Source: ZLKRG44 sp964555705
Lineage (GTDB): Bacteria; Planctomycetota; Phycisphaerae; Phycisphaerales; SM1A02
Direction of reading: 5' to 3'
Assembly (NCBI GenBank): GCA_964555705.1
Contig: CAZKTN010000017.1
Location: 1-50,968, forward strand
Length of the DNA: 50,968 nucleotides
Shown: piece after piece, positions 33,937 to 42,067 of the stretch
How the letters are laid out: each line of letters starts with the position of its first letter
Position numbering within the stretch: the stretch's first letter is position 1
The notes under the pieces: model-generated
What the model was told of the DNA's origin: nothing
Database searches by the model: none
What the model saw: the letters and a program-made list of their open reading frames with translations, nothing else
Made by a program: the position numbers and the translations under genes

Positions 33937-34530
33937 ATGGGCCGCGCACCGGCAGAGCGCTGCTGGTGGTGCGGCACGGACCCCGTCTACGTGGAGTACC
34001 ACGACACCGAGTGGGGCGTGCCAGTGACCGATGACCGCGCGCTGTGGGCGAAGCTGGTGCTCGACGGGTTCCAGGCTGGACTCTCGTGGATCACGATCCT
34101 CCGCAAGCGCGATGCGTTCGAGCGGGCGTTCGCGGGCCTGGATCCCGAGCGGGTCGCGCGATTTGGGGCACGCGACGTCACGAGGCTCATGGGCGACGCA
34201 GGCATCATCCGCTCCCGTGCAAAGATTGACGCGGCGATCCGCAACGCTCGCGCGTGGTGCGACGTGATGGAGGATGGCGAGGGGGCGTTCCGCGACCTGC
34301 TATGGCAGCATGTGGACCACCGCACCGTTGACTCGCGCCTGCGCCGGCGCGCCGACATGCCCACGCGCAGCGCACAGAGCGAGTCGATGGCGCGAACGCT
34401 CAAGCGCCGCGGATTCTCGTTCTGCGGTCCCGTGATCTGCTACGCGTACATGCAGGCGGTGGGGATGGTCAACGACCATCTCATGGTCTGCCCTCGCCAT
34501 GCGGCGTGCGACAAGCTCGCGCGGCGATAG
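33937..34530 (+). CDS. tag: DNA-3-methyladenine glycosylase I
   Basis: A 197-aa Tag-family glycosylase that removes 3-methyladenine from alkylated DNA. The N-terminal ERCWWCGTDPVYVEYHDTEWGVP, DDRALWAKLVLDGFQAGLSWITILRKRDAF, and the C-terminal LKRRGFSFCGPVICYAYMQAVGMVNDHLMVC are signature blocks; the Cys near residue 9 and the terminal His/Cys residues supply the family's zinc site. ATG 33937 starts one base after the rnr stop, so it is the last gene of the chaperone-RNase run. Confidence 0.94.
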   Translation: MGRAPAERCWWCGTDPVYVEYHDTEWGVPVTDDRALWAKLVLDGFQAGLSWITILRKRDAFERAFAGLDPERVARFGARDVTRLMGDAGIIRSRAKIDAAIRNARAWCDVMEDGEGAFRDLLWQHVDHRTVDSRLRRRADMPTRSAQSESMARTLKRRGFSFCGPVICYAYMQAVGMVNDHLMVCPRHAACDKLARR

Positions 34531-34604
34531 CCACGGCACGGCAATCGAGGCGCTGCCGCCTGCTCAATGAGGCACGAGGCGCAGGAGCCCGCGCATGCTG
34601 CGCG

Positions 34605-35324
34605 TCAGTGCGCGAAGACCTCGGCCAGGAAGTCCTCGAGCCGCCTGAAGCTGCGGGCGTTCGCCTGCGGGCTGAACATCGTGCCGAACGACGGGTCGTT
34701 CGCCTGCGGGTTCGTGAACGCGTGCACTGTGCCCCCGTATGCGCAGATCTCCCAGTTGGCCTTCGCGGCGCTCATCTCGGCCGCGAACGACACCATCTGC
34801 TCTGGAGTCGCCATTGGGTCGTCATAGCCGTGCAGCGCAAGCACCTTCGCGCCGATGGGCGCCTGCGGCCCGGTCGCTGGCGGCGCGAAGAGGCCGTGAA
34901 ACGAGGCCACGCCGCGCACGTGCGGCGCGTTGGCGCGCGCAAGGTCGAGCGCGCAGAGCCCTCCGAAGCAGAAGCCGATCGCGGCGATCGATGTCGATGT
35001 GCCGCCCTGGATCCGGCTTGCCGCCGACGCCGCCGCCAGCAGCCTGGTGCGCAGCATCGCGCGGTCCTGCACGAATGGCGTCATCAGCGCCGTGTTCTCC
35101 TCCTTTGTCGAGCCCGTGCGCCCGCCGCCGTACACGTCGATCGCGAAGCCGATGTAGCCCAGCGACGCGAGGTAGGCCGCCTTCTCCTCCTCGAATGCGC
35201 TTCGGCCCGCCCACGCGTGGCAGACCATCACGACTGGCGCAGGAGTTGCCGCCTTGGGATTGCGCACGACGATGCCCTCGCACGCGACTGACCCGTCCAT
35301 GTACCGGTAGTGCTCTCGCTGCAT
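34605..35324 (-). CDS. Dienelactone hydrolase family protein
   Basis: A 239-aa alpha/beta-hydrolase of the dienelactone hydrolase (DLH) family. The catalytic Cys is in GFCFGG (Cys119), with Asp169 in GYDDP and His201 in GTVHAFTNP. The Cys nucleophile and the VHAFTNP ending are typical of DLH proteins; the physiological substrate is not predictable. It converges with tag (74-bp gap, no clear terminator) and is divergent from the FG-GAP gene. CATAAT lies 6 nt before ATG 35324. Confidence 0.9.
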   Translation of the reverse strand: MQREHYRYMDGSVACEGIVVRNPKAATPAPVVMVCHAWAGRSAFEEEKAAYLASLGYIGFAIDVYGGGRTGSTKEENTALMTPFVQDRAMLRTRLLAAASAASRIQGGTSTSIAAIGFCFGGLCALDLARANAPHVRGVASFHGLFAPPATGPQAPIGAKVLALHGYDDPMATPEQMVSFAAEMSAAKANWEICAYGGTVHAFTNPQANDPSFGTMFSPQANARSFRRLEDFLAEVFAH

Positions 35325-35330
35325 GGGGGC

Positions 35331-35336
35331 ATTATG
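35331..35336 (-). promoter_or_regulatory. -10-like hexamer CATAAT (DLH gene)
   Basis: Minus-strand CATAAT, one mismatch from TATAAT, followed by GCCCCC and ATG 35324 (6-nt spacer). Confidence 0.45.
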
Positions 35337-35385
35337 ACGTGCGCGAAAAAGGGATGCACATTGGATGCGGACACGCGGCAGTCAC

Positions 35386-35391
35386 TAGGGT
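35386..35391 (+). promoter_or_regulatory. -10-like hexamer TAGGGT (FG-GAP gene)
   Basis: TAGGGT with a 7-nt spacer before ATG 35399. TTGGAT at 35361-35366 is a possible -35 with a 19-bp spacer. Confidence 0.45.
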
Positions 35392-35398
35392 CGTGCGC

Positions 35399-36952
35399 AT
35401 GACGCTCCAGCAATGCCCCAACTCATGTTCACGTGCGCGCACGCCGGCTGCAGGACGGATCGCGCTGGCCGCATGCGCCCTCCTCGCGCTGACCGCTGCC
35501 TCTGGCGCAGGCTCTCGCGCAACCTCCGGATGGACGCACGAGGCTGCGGCCAAGCCTGTTCCCGCGCTCTACCCCGGGTTCGGATCGGCGGTGGCCGCCA
35601 ACGATGTTGGCCTCGTGGCGATGTCGAGCGCGAGGGACCATGACATCGGCGTGGATGCCTCGGCTGTGGCCATTGCAGCGTTGCGCCGAGGGCGCTTCGA
35701 GCCGGCGGGAATCGCTCGCCATCCTCAGCACAGGCATGATGCGGGATTCGGCATGTCCCTGGCGATCGACGACGACAACACGCTGTACGTCGGAGCCCCT
35801 GAGCTCGACGGCGGAGCCGTCTTCGTCTTCGAGCGCCCGGAGTGGACGAGGGACGCTGACTCGGGGCTTTGGCAGCCTGTGGCAGAGCTGCGCGCGCCGA
35901 ACCCCCAGCAGGCCGCGCGCTTTGGGGCGTCGATCGCGGTGTGGGGACGTGGCCAGGGACGGCGCATCGTGGTCGGTGAGCCAGACCGCGACATGCGCTC
36001 GCACTCGGGCATCGACGGCTTCCGCGCCGGCGCTGTGCACATCTACGAGCGCACGGGCAGCACGTGGGGCCATTCGTGCACGCTCATGTCGCCCTCTCCA
36101 GGCACGACAGCCAGGTTCGGGTCATCCGTGGCGATCCATGGCGACACGGTCGTGATCGGGGAACCCGGCGCCGCGCGTAGGGTGCGCAGCCGCACACTCT
36201 GGTCATGCGGAAGCGCCTGGACTGGGCACCTCGTCGATGGGCATTGGTCCGTGCAGCAGCAGCTCCATGCGCCAAAGCCCCATGCGCTTGCGGCATTCGG
36301 GTCGTGCGTGGGGTTCGACGGCGTCACGATCGCGGTTGCCGCACTGCGGGAGCCGATCCGCGCGTCGGCCCCAGACTCGGGACCGCCTCGCCGCGGCATC
36401 GTGCACCTCTACGAGTGCGCCGGGAGCGGCTGGCCGACCGACCCTGCCTCAAGGCTTGCGCCCTGGCGGCCGGTGCAGCGCATCCTGCCGCCCACTCCCG
36501 ACGACGAGCACTTTGCCGCATCGGTCTCGATCCGCGACGGGGTCATCGCGATCGGGGCGCCAGCGGCGACAGCGGTCGCCCATGCACCGGATGAGTGGTC
36601 CGGCGCTGCCAGCGTCCCGGATGACGACGGCGAGGAAAGCCGCGATTGGCCCCGGCGCACCGGTGGGACCCCGACACGAGATCCAGTGTGCGGTGCCGCG
36701 TACGTCTACGAGAAGGTGCATGCCAACACATGGGTCCCGCGCGCGCGGTGCGTCGCCCCGAATCCCACGGATGGCTGGCGCGACGGTGTCGGCGTCTCGC
36801 TGGCGCGCCGAAGCGACGGATGCATCGGGGTGGTCATGTCACGCGGCGGCAATCCCGAGGGACCGCCCGGGCCTGGGGGCATCAACGCGTTCACGCCCCT
36901 GACGATGGCGGTGTCGGCGATCCCGGCGCGCTGGCTGGCGGGCATGGGGTGA
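35399..36952 (+). CDS. Secreted FG-GAP repeat beta-propeller protein
   Basis: A 517-aa exported protein: signal peptide (about 15-40, ending SGAGSRA), then repeated units with FGSAVA, FGMSLAI, FGASIAV, FGSSVAI, FGSCVGF, FAASVSI and VGVSLA, each followed by a D-x-(V/I)-x-(I/V)-G-x-P pattern and a VFVFE/VHIYE/VYVYE strand. That is the FG-GAP_2 propeller with about seven blades. No enzymatic domain, anchor or dockerin is seen. Such proteins are extracellular adhesion or binding modules (inference). Its last 62 bp overlap the convergent galM-like gene. Confidence 0.82.
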   Translation: MTLQQCPNSCSRARTPAAGRIALAACALLALTAASGAGSRATSGWTHEAAAKPVPALYPGFGSAVAANDVGLVAMSSARDHDIGVDASAVAIAALRRGRFEPAGIARHPQHRHDAGFGMSLAIDDDNTLYVGAPELDGGAVFVFERPEWTRDADSGLWQPVAELRAPNPQQAARFGASIAVWGRGQGRRIVVGEPDRDMRSHSGIDGFRAGAVHIYERTGSTWGHSCTLMSPSPGTTARFGSSVAIHGDTVVIGEPGAARRVRSRTLWSCGSAWTGHLVDGHWSVQQQLHAPKPHALAAFGSCVGFDGVTIAVAALREPIRASAPDSGPPRRGIVHLYECAGSGWPTDPASRLAPWRPVQRILPPTPDDEHFAASVSIRDGVIAIGAPAATAVAHAPDEWSGAASVPDDDGEESRDWPRRTGGTPTRDPVCGAAYVYEKVHANTWVPRARCVAPNPTDGWRDGVGVSLARRSDGCIGVVMSRGGNPEGPPGPGGINAFTPLTMAVSAIPARWLAGMG

Positions 36953-37940
36953 CGTGCAACTCGAATGTGGCCGCATACGAGGTTCCTGCAGTGGCCACGG
37001 CGAAGTGCCCGCTCCGAAGACTGTCCGTTGGCGCCGCCATCGGCTCGATGCACGCAAATGAGGCTCCTCGAGGGGAAAAGACCTGCATGAACGGATAGTG
37101 CGCATCCATCATGATGTCGATGCGGCGGCTCGCATCGACGATCGAGGCAGCCAGAACGGGTGATGCACTGACACCGAGGCCGGTCCGGAGGTAGAGGTCA
37201 TCCTGACCTTCACCCACGCCGAACTCGGTCACGTGGGCTGTGACTGCGGCGTCGGCGGTGCCTGCGATGGCGGCCTTTCCAGGACGGCCGGTGACCGTGG
37301 CGCCGCGCGCGCGTTCCACCGCACCTCCGGTCGGAAGCCCATCGGTGCCAAGCTCGACCTGTGAGGCAGGCGCCATCCGGATGCGGGCGTTCCCGGGATC
37401 CGTCAACCTGAAGTAGGGATGCCAACCGAATGCAACCGGCACGTCGATGCCCCGGTCTGCGATCACCGCCGTCCCGACGCGCAGCGACGCGGCGCCCGCA
37501 CTGCTGCCTTGCGCGAGTGCCCACGTGACCCGCAGCGTGTGAGGGAAGGGAAACGCGTCCATCAGTTCGCCGTGCCCGCCCCAGTCGAGCTCGGCCTGCA
37601 GGGCTCCAGGCCCAAGCACCGACAGGGCCCATCCTCCCCTTCTCAGCAGCAAGCCATGGATCGGGTGGTGAGCATCGTCGCGCTTGAGCGATGGCACTCG
37701 CGAAAGGTCGACCTGCCTGCCGCATGCCGTAAACGAGTCCGCACCGAGCCGGTTCGCGTAGGGATAGAGCAGCGGCAGCCCTCCGGTGCGGGCCGCGGAG
37801 AGGAACTCGCTACGGCTGCACGGCAGCGCGAGCACCTCCTCGCCCGCGACGGTCCACGACAGCGCCACCATGCCCGCATCGGGCACAAGCTCGAGGCTCG
37901 ACCCGCTCGCCGCATGGGTCAGCGTGATCGACGCGCTCAT
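36891..37940 (-). CDS. Aldose 1-epimerase family protein
   Basis: A 349-aa galactose-mutarotase-like protein. LPLLYPYANRL, DDAHHPIHGLL (with the conserved His) and VAFGWHPYFRL (His of the pocket) are the family blocks, and the late Glu region FACIEPMAAPTDSLRSG fits the general acid/base position. It interconverts alpha and beta anomers of an aldose or an aldose-containing sugar phosphate; the exact sugar is uncertain. The start overlaps the dus stop by 4 bp (37937-37940). The C-terminal 30 residues are Pro/Ser-rich and encoded opposite the 3' end of the FG-GAP gene. Confidence 0.86.
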   Translation of the reverse strand: MSASITLTHAASGSSLELVPDAGMVALSWTVAGEEVLALPCSRSEFLSAARTGGLPLLYPYANRLGADSFTACGRQVDLSRVPSLKRDDAHHPIHGLLLRRGGWALSVLGPGALQAELDWGGHGELMDAFPFPHTLRVTWALAQGSSAGAASLRVGTAVIADRGIDVPVAFGWHPYFRLTDPGNARIRMAPASQVELGTDGLPTGGAVERARGATVTGRPGKAAIAGTADAAVTAHVTEFGVGEGQDDLYLRTGLGVSASPVLAASIVDASRRIDIMMDAHYPFMQVFSPRGASFACIEPMAAPTDSLRSGHFAVATAGTSYAATFELHVTPCPPASAPGSPTPPSSGA

Positions 37941-39097
37941 GCATGCTCCCGGTGCGCACCATCAGTGCCGTAGTGCCGCTCAATCACGTCGCGCCACTCG
38001 GCTGGCGTCTGGCAGCGGATGAAGTCGGCCTTCACAGGCGCCGCATTCAGATGGTGGGCCGCGAACTTGATCCCAAACTTCCTCATGCGCTGCCCGGCGC
38101 TGCGCTCGCCGTGCAGCACGCACGCAAGCTCGTGGTGGTCGAGCAGCACCTGCCGCTGCTCGGCGATCGTCGGCAGCGACGGCTCGCGTCCTGCCATCAT
38201 CTCTCGCGCCTGCCGGAAGATCCACGGGTTCCCGATGCACCCGCGCGCCACGCTCACGCCGTGCACACCGCACTGGTCAAGCATCGCGAAGATGTCCCGC
38301 ACGTTCCAGATGTCACCCGACCCGAAGATGACCGGCCCGTCCGATCCGGGCCCACGGCAGCTGCGAGAGACAAGTTCCTCCAGGAACTCCCACCGTCCCG
38401 GCCCCAGGTACTTCTGCTCCACCGTGCGGCAGTGCACCGTGCTCCACGCGTAGCCGAGCTCGTTCACGGCGCCGAAGATGCGCTCGAACGCCGCCGCCAT
38501 CGCGGGCGTGTCATCGAAGCTGCGCCTCAGCTTCACAGTGACCGGCACCGCACCGGCCACCGCATCGCGCACGGCACGCAGCACCGCGATTGCCTCGTCA
38601 GGATGCCGAAGGAAGTGCCCGCCGCGGTTGCTCGTGCGGATCTTCTTGACGGGGCACGCGAGGTTGACGTCAATCACGTCGTACCCCATCGAGAGCAGCA
38701 GCTCCGACGCGCGCGCCATCTCGTTCGGATGGGTGCCCATCACCTGGCCCGCGATCGGGTGGTCATCGACGCTCGCCGCGCGGTTGTCGTCGACCTCGCC
38801 GAGTCCGCACTCGCTCGCGATCAGGTCAGGGTCCTCGCGCACACGGCCCTTGCCGCCGTTGAGCAGCGTGCGGTCAAGCAGCGCCTCGGTCACGCAGAAC
38901 GGGCACCCATGGCGGCGCGCGATGAGCCGCATCGCGCCGTCGGAGTAGCCCGCGAGCCCCGCCTGGAAGAAGGGCGCATCGAAGCGCGGCAGCAGCGCCT
39001 TCACGCGCGGGTGCACCGACACCCGCTGCGCGGTCTCCTCGACGGGACGCGACAGCCGGCGCGGCGGCAGCTCGGAGGGTGCAAGTTCGACGCTCAT
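37937..39097 (-). CDS. dus: tRNA-dihydrouridine synthase family protein
   Basis: A 386-aa FMN-dependent Dus enzyme that reduces uridine to dihydrouridine in tRNA. FFQAGLAGYSDGAMRLIARRHGCPFCVTEALL binds FMN; DVIDVNLACPVKK contains the catalytic Cys; VTVKLRRSFDD, TVHCRTVEQKY and FGSGDIWN...GVSVARGCIGNPWIF are further family motifs. The C-terminal helical part ends with HYGTDGAHREHA. An N-terminal extension of about 35 residues is not family-like. It is coupled to the galM-like gene; no SD or close TANNNT box was found upstream of its ATG. Confidence 0.92.
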   Translation of the reverse strand: MSVELAPSELPPRRLSRPVEETAQRVSVHPRVKALLPRFDAPFFQAGLAGYSDGAMRLIARRHGCPFCVTEALLDRTLLNGGKGRVREDPDLIASECGLGEVDDNRAASVDDHPIAGQVMGTHPNEMARASELLLSMGYDVIDVNLACPVKKIRTSNRGGHFLRHPDEAIAVLRAVRDAVAGAVPVTVKLRRSFDDTPAMAAAFERIFGAVNELGYAWSTVHCRTVEQKYLGPGRWEFLEELVSRSCRGPGSDGPVIFGSGDIWNVRDIFAMLDQCGVHGVSVARGCIGNPWIFRQAREMMAGREPSLPTIAEQRQVLLDHHELACVLHGERSAGQRMRKFGIKFAAHHLNAAPVKADFIRCQTPAEWRDVIERHYGTDGAHREHA

Positions 39098-39131
39098 CAG
39101 GTCAGGCCCAATCGGATCAGCATAGGGCGAC

Positions 39132-39137
39132 TACATT
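39132..39137 (+). promoter_or_regulatory. -10-like hexamer TACATT
   Basis: TACATT with a 9-nt spacer before ATG 39147, in the 49-bp gap divergent from dus. Confidence 0.4.
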
Positions 39138-39146
39138 GCGCACCCG

Positions 39147-39656
39147 ATGGCCCGGTGCACACGATGCCACACCCCCGCGAACGCGCGCGCAAAGGCGGCG
39201 CTGGCGGCCGCCAAGGGGATCGCCGCGAACGTCCCGCGTGCCACGATTGTGCCGCTCGCCGTGAGCGCCTCCCTCATCGGCTGCACGCCGCTCTACGACC
39301 CCGCGCTCGAGACACGGCCCTACCCGTCAGAACTCGGCCAGGGCACCGTGGTCCAGGTGCAGGCGATCCCGATGGAGCTGGCCATCCGCGTCATCAACGC
39401 GACGGCCACCGACTACAGCGATGTCGACGTGTGGGTGAACCGCCGCTACGTGCAGCGCGTCAGCAGCATCCCTGCCGGCGCGACGGTCGACCTCGAGATC
39501 GAGAAGTTCCGCGACCAGTGGGGCCAGTGCCCGCAGCCCGGCGGATTCTGGCGCACGCGCGCCCCGACGCCGCTCGTCCTGGTGCAGATCCAGACCGACG
39601 AGAAGAGCCCGCTTGTCGGGCTCGTCACCGTCGTGCCCGAGGCTGCGCGCTACTGA
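39147..39656 (+). CDS. Small putative lipoprotein, unknown function
   Basis: A 169-aa protein. The N-terminus is unusual: CTRCHTPANARA, then an Ala-rich stretch, then LAVSASLIGC, a reasonable lipobox with Cys46, so the n-region is long for a signal peptide. The mature part is beta-rich: GTVVQVQAIPMELAIRVINATATDYSDVDVWVNRRYVQRV, where a repeated strand pattern resembles an FN3-like or macroglobulin-like fold, followed by GFWRTRAPTPLVLVQIQTDEKSPLVGLVTVV. I do not recognise a family. The start is supported by TACATT 9 nt upstream; an internal GTG at the IVP residues could give a shorter signal. Confidence 0.6.
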   Translation: MARCTRCHTPANARAKAALAAAKGIAANVPRATIVPLAVSASLIGCTPLYDPALETRPYPSELGQGTVVQVQAIPMELAIRVINATATDYSDVDVWVNRRYVQRVSSIPAGATVDLEIEKFRDQWGQCPQPGGFWRTRAPTPLVLVQIQTDEKSPLVGLVTVVPEAARY

Positions 39657-39663
39657 CGCGCGC

Positions 39664-40704
39664 TCACAGCCCAAGCCGCTTGCGCTTCTCCTCGAACTCC
39701 GCCACCTCGCGCCTGTTCTGCGTCGCGATCGGCTGCCCCGACTTGATCGCCTCGATCTCGAGCCGGGTGAGGTGCATAGCGCCCATGCGGTAGTCCTCAA
39801 AGGCCTCGCACGCGATCGGCACCACCGGCCTGATGAGCTCGTACATCGCGCGCGAGTAGTCCTGGATCTCCTGCTGCGCATGCGGATCCATGCGCAGCGA
39901 CAGGAAGTGGAAGAGGTTGTGGAGGTCGCACTTCCAGTACCACTCGGTGTAGACGCTGACGGGAAGCGCAGCGCGCGCGAGCTCGCGCGCGAGGCCGCGC
40001 TCGGTCAGCGCCACGTAGTCCTTGTAGTGCGACTCGGCCTGCTCGAGCAGCTTGAGGAAGTCCTCGGCGGTGCCTGCATCGACAGGCTCGTCGCCGCCCT
40101 GCCGGTTCGTGGCGCTCTGCTTGCGGATCGAGTCGACCGACGGCCGGTAGAAGCGGTCGGGCATGATCGAGTAGCGCGCGCTGTACTCGTTGACGTTCGC
40201 TGTGCGGTGGCGGATCCACTGCCGCGCGATGAAGATCGGCATCGCGATGTGGAACTTGAGCTCCACCATCTCGAATGGCGTCGTGTGCCTGTGACGCAGC
40301 AGGTAGCGCACCAGACCGCGGTCCTCGCTCACCTGCTTCGTGCCCTGCCCATAGGAGACGCGCGCCGCCTGCACGATGGCGAAGTCGCCGGTCTTGCCCT
40401 GCGGCACCAGACGCGGCATCGCATCAACGAGCGCCACGAACCCGTGCTCGTGCACGCGCTTCTCGAGCCTCAGCGCACCGCCCATCACGTCGATGAAGGG
40501 CGCATCCGGCATCACGCGCACGATGCCGTCGGCGCCTGGCGTTGCGGCACTGCGCGGCTCGGCCACGGGCGATCCGTCAGGGGATCCGCCGCCAGCCGCC
40601 GGCGCACCCACCGACGCGAAGGGCGCAATCGGGGCACCTTGAACTCCTGAACCCGAGGATGAACCGCCATGGCCCGCGGGGCCCGTCGCCGAAGTCGCAC
40701 TCAT
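39664..40704 (-). CDS. thyX: FAD-dependent thymidylate synthase ThyX
   Basis: A 346-aa flavin-dependent thymidylate synthase making dTMP from dUMP with methylene-tetrahydrofolate. The ThyX motif RHRTANVNEYSARYS is intact, with the surrounding HTTPFEMVELKFHIAMPIFIARQWI and the late LFHFLSLRMDPHAQQEIQDY. The first 75 residues are a low-complexity Gly/Ser/Pro/Ala region not found in the core family. ATG 40704 overlaps the previous stop by 4 bp (ATGA), which supports this start. It is the last gene of the panB-htrA-oppF run. Confidence 0.94.
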   Translation of the reverse strand: MSATSATGPAGHGGSSSGSGVQGAPIAPFASVGAPAAGGGSPDGSPVAEPRSAATPGADGIVRVMPDAPFIDVMGGALRLEKRVHEHGFVALVDAMPRLVPQGKTGDFAIVQAARVSYGQGTKQVSEDRGLVRYLLRHRHTTPFEMVELKFHIAMPIFIARQWIRHRTANVNEYSARYSIMPDRFYRPSVDSIRKQSATNRQGGDEPVDAGTAEDFLKLLEQAESHYKDYVALTERGLARELARAALPVSVYTEWYWKCDLHNLFHFLSLRMDPHAQQEIQDYSRAMYELIRPVVPIACEAFEDYRMGAMHLTRLEIEAIKSGQPIATQNRREVAEFEEKRKRLGL

Positions 40705-41195
40705 GGTGCAGAGTGTGCCACGAACCCCGCCTTCGCGCGCGCGCCGATCCACCCATTCACAACCTCAAGGGTGCCCACGGAACTTGGCTTGCCGCCGCCA
40801 GAGAGCTTTGGGGGCCCCTCGCCGGCGGGGTCCACCGATACGGCGATTGTCCCAAGTGCTTGCTGGACAGAGATTTGCGCGCAATCCTCAGGCGCATCGG
40901 CTGGCCATCCTGACCCCTCTCCCACCCCTGCCGAACTGCAGCACACCCGCCCAGCCGCCCAAGCCTCCAACGCCTCGGCAGAGGGAGGCCACGCCCGCTC
41001 CTCGTTCGCGTAGCAGAGCAGTCCCCAAGCCGCCACACGCAGGGCGGCGTCCACCTGCAGCGCACGCGCGCGCGACTCGCGCACGACCCAGTAGCCGCCC
41101 ACAAGCGAGATCGCCGAAAGGACCGCGAAGAACCCCATGAATGCGCGGCGGCGCACCTGCGCCAGCGCGGGACCGGGCGGCGGGGCCGCAGTCAC
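40701..41195 (-). CDS. Membrane-anchored protein, unknown function
   Basis: A 164-aa protein with one N-terminal membrane segment (MGFFAVLSAISLVGGYWVV) after a short basic stretch. The rest begins RALQVDAALRVAAWGLLCYANEERAWPPSAEALEAW, reminiscent of pilin-like YANE...WPPSAEAL sequences in secretion-system pseudopilins, but no prepilin peptidase site is evident. Two Cys (CC) lie near residue 100. GTG 41195 forms a GTGA overlap with the oppF stop, and its own stop overlaps thyX by 4 bp. Function unknown. Confidence 0.6.
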   Translation of the reverse strand: MTAAPPPGPALAQVRRRAFMGFFAVLSAISLVGGYWVVRESRARALQVDAALRVAAWGLLCYANEERAWPPSAEALEAWAAGRVCCSSAGVGEGSGWPADAPEDCAQISVQQALGTIAVSVDPAGEGPPKLSGGGKPSSVGTLEVVNGWIGARAKAGFVAHSAP

Positions 41196-42067
41196 ATCCG
41201 CATCTCCTCGAACACGAGCCGCTTCTTCACGCGCATCGGGTCCGGCTCGGGCACCGCCGAAAGCAGCGCCTGCGTGTAGGGGTGCTTGGGCGATCCGATC
41301 ACGGCCTCGCGCGAGCCCTCCTCCACGATCTTGCCGTTCCACATCACCGCGATGCGGTCGCAGATGTGGTGGATCACGGCCATGTCATGGCTGATGAAGA
41401 GGTACGAGAGCCCGAACTCGTCCTGCAGGTCCGCGAGCAGGTTCAGGATCTGGCTCTGGATCGACACGTCAAGTGCGCTCGTCGGCTCGTCGCACACGAT
41501 GAGCCGAGGCTCAAGCGCGAGCGCGCGCGCGATGCCGATGCGCTGCTTCTGGCCGCCGCTGAACTCGTGCGGGTAGCGGTCGGCAGCGCCCGCCCACAGC
41601 CCGCATCGCTCAAGCAGCCGCTCCACGCGGTCGCGGAGCTCGTCGCCGCGTGCGATGCCGTGCACCTCCATCGGCTCGCCGACGATGCGCGACACCCGCA
41701 TGCGGGGATTCAGAGACCCTCCGGGATCCTGGAAGATGATCTGCATCTCGCGGCGCATCTGCCGCAGGCTGGTGCCGCCGAGCGAGAACACGTCGCGCCC
41801 GTCGAAGAGCACTTCGCCTCCGGTCGCTGGCACAAGGCGCAGGATCGCGCGGCCTACGGTCGTCTTCCCGCAGCCTGACTCGCCCACAAGCCCGAGCGTC
41901 TCGCCGCGCGCGATCGAGAAGCTCACGCCGTCCACGGCGCGCTTGTGGTCGACGATGCGCTGGAGGATGCCGCGGCGAACCGGAAAGTGCACCTTGAGGT
42001 CGCGCACATCGAGCAGCGGTCGCGTCGCGCCGTGCGAGGCCTCGTCCTGGGATGCCTGTCGTGTCAT
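41192..42067 (-). CDS. Oligopeptide ABC transporter ATPase (OppF-like), orphan
   Basis: A 291-aa nucleotide-binding subunit of the Opp/Dpp type. Walker A GESGCGKTTVGRAIL, Q-loop FQDPGGSLNPRMRV, signature FSGGQKQRIGIARALALEP, Walker B LIVCDEPTSALDVS and switch FISHD are intact. After GSPKHPYTQALLSAVPEPDP it ends quickly, so the C-terminal oligopeptide-binding (oligo_HPY) extension is short. No permease, substrate-binding protein or OppD is adjacent, so partners must lie elsewhere. Four-base overlaps join it to htrA and the downstream membrane protein. Confidence 0.9.
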   Translation of the reverse strand: MTRQASQDEASHGATRPLLDVRDLKVHFPVRRGILQRIVDHKRAVDGVSFSIARGETLGLVGESGCGKTTVGRAILRLVPATGGEVLFDGRDVFSLGGTSLRQMRREMQIIFQDPGGSLNPRMRVSRIVGEPMEVHGIARGDELRDRVERLLERCGLWAGAADRYPHEFSGGQKQRIGIARALALEPRLIVCDEPTSALDVSIQSQILNLLADLQDEFGLSYLFISHDMAVIHHICDRIAVMWNGKIVEEGSREAVIGSPKHPYTQALLSAVPEPDPMRVKKRLVFEEMRM

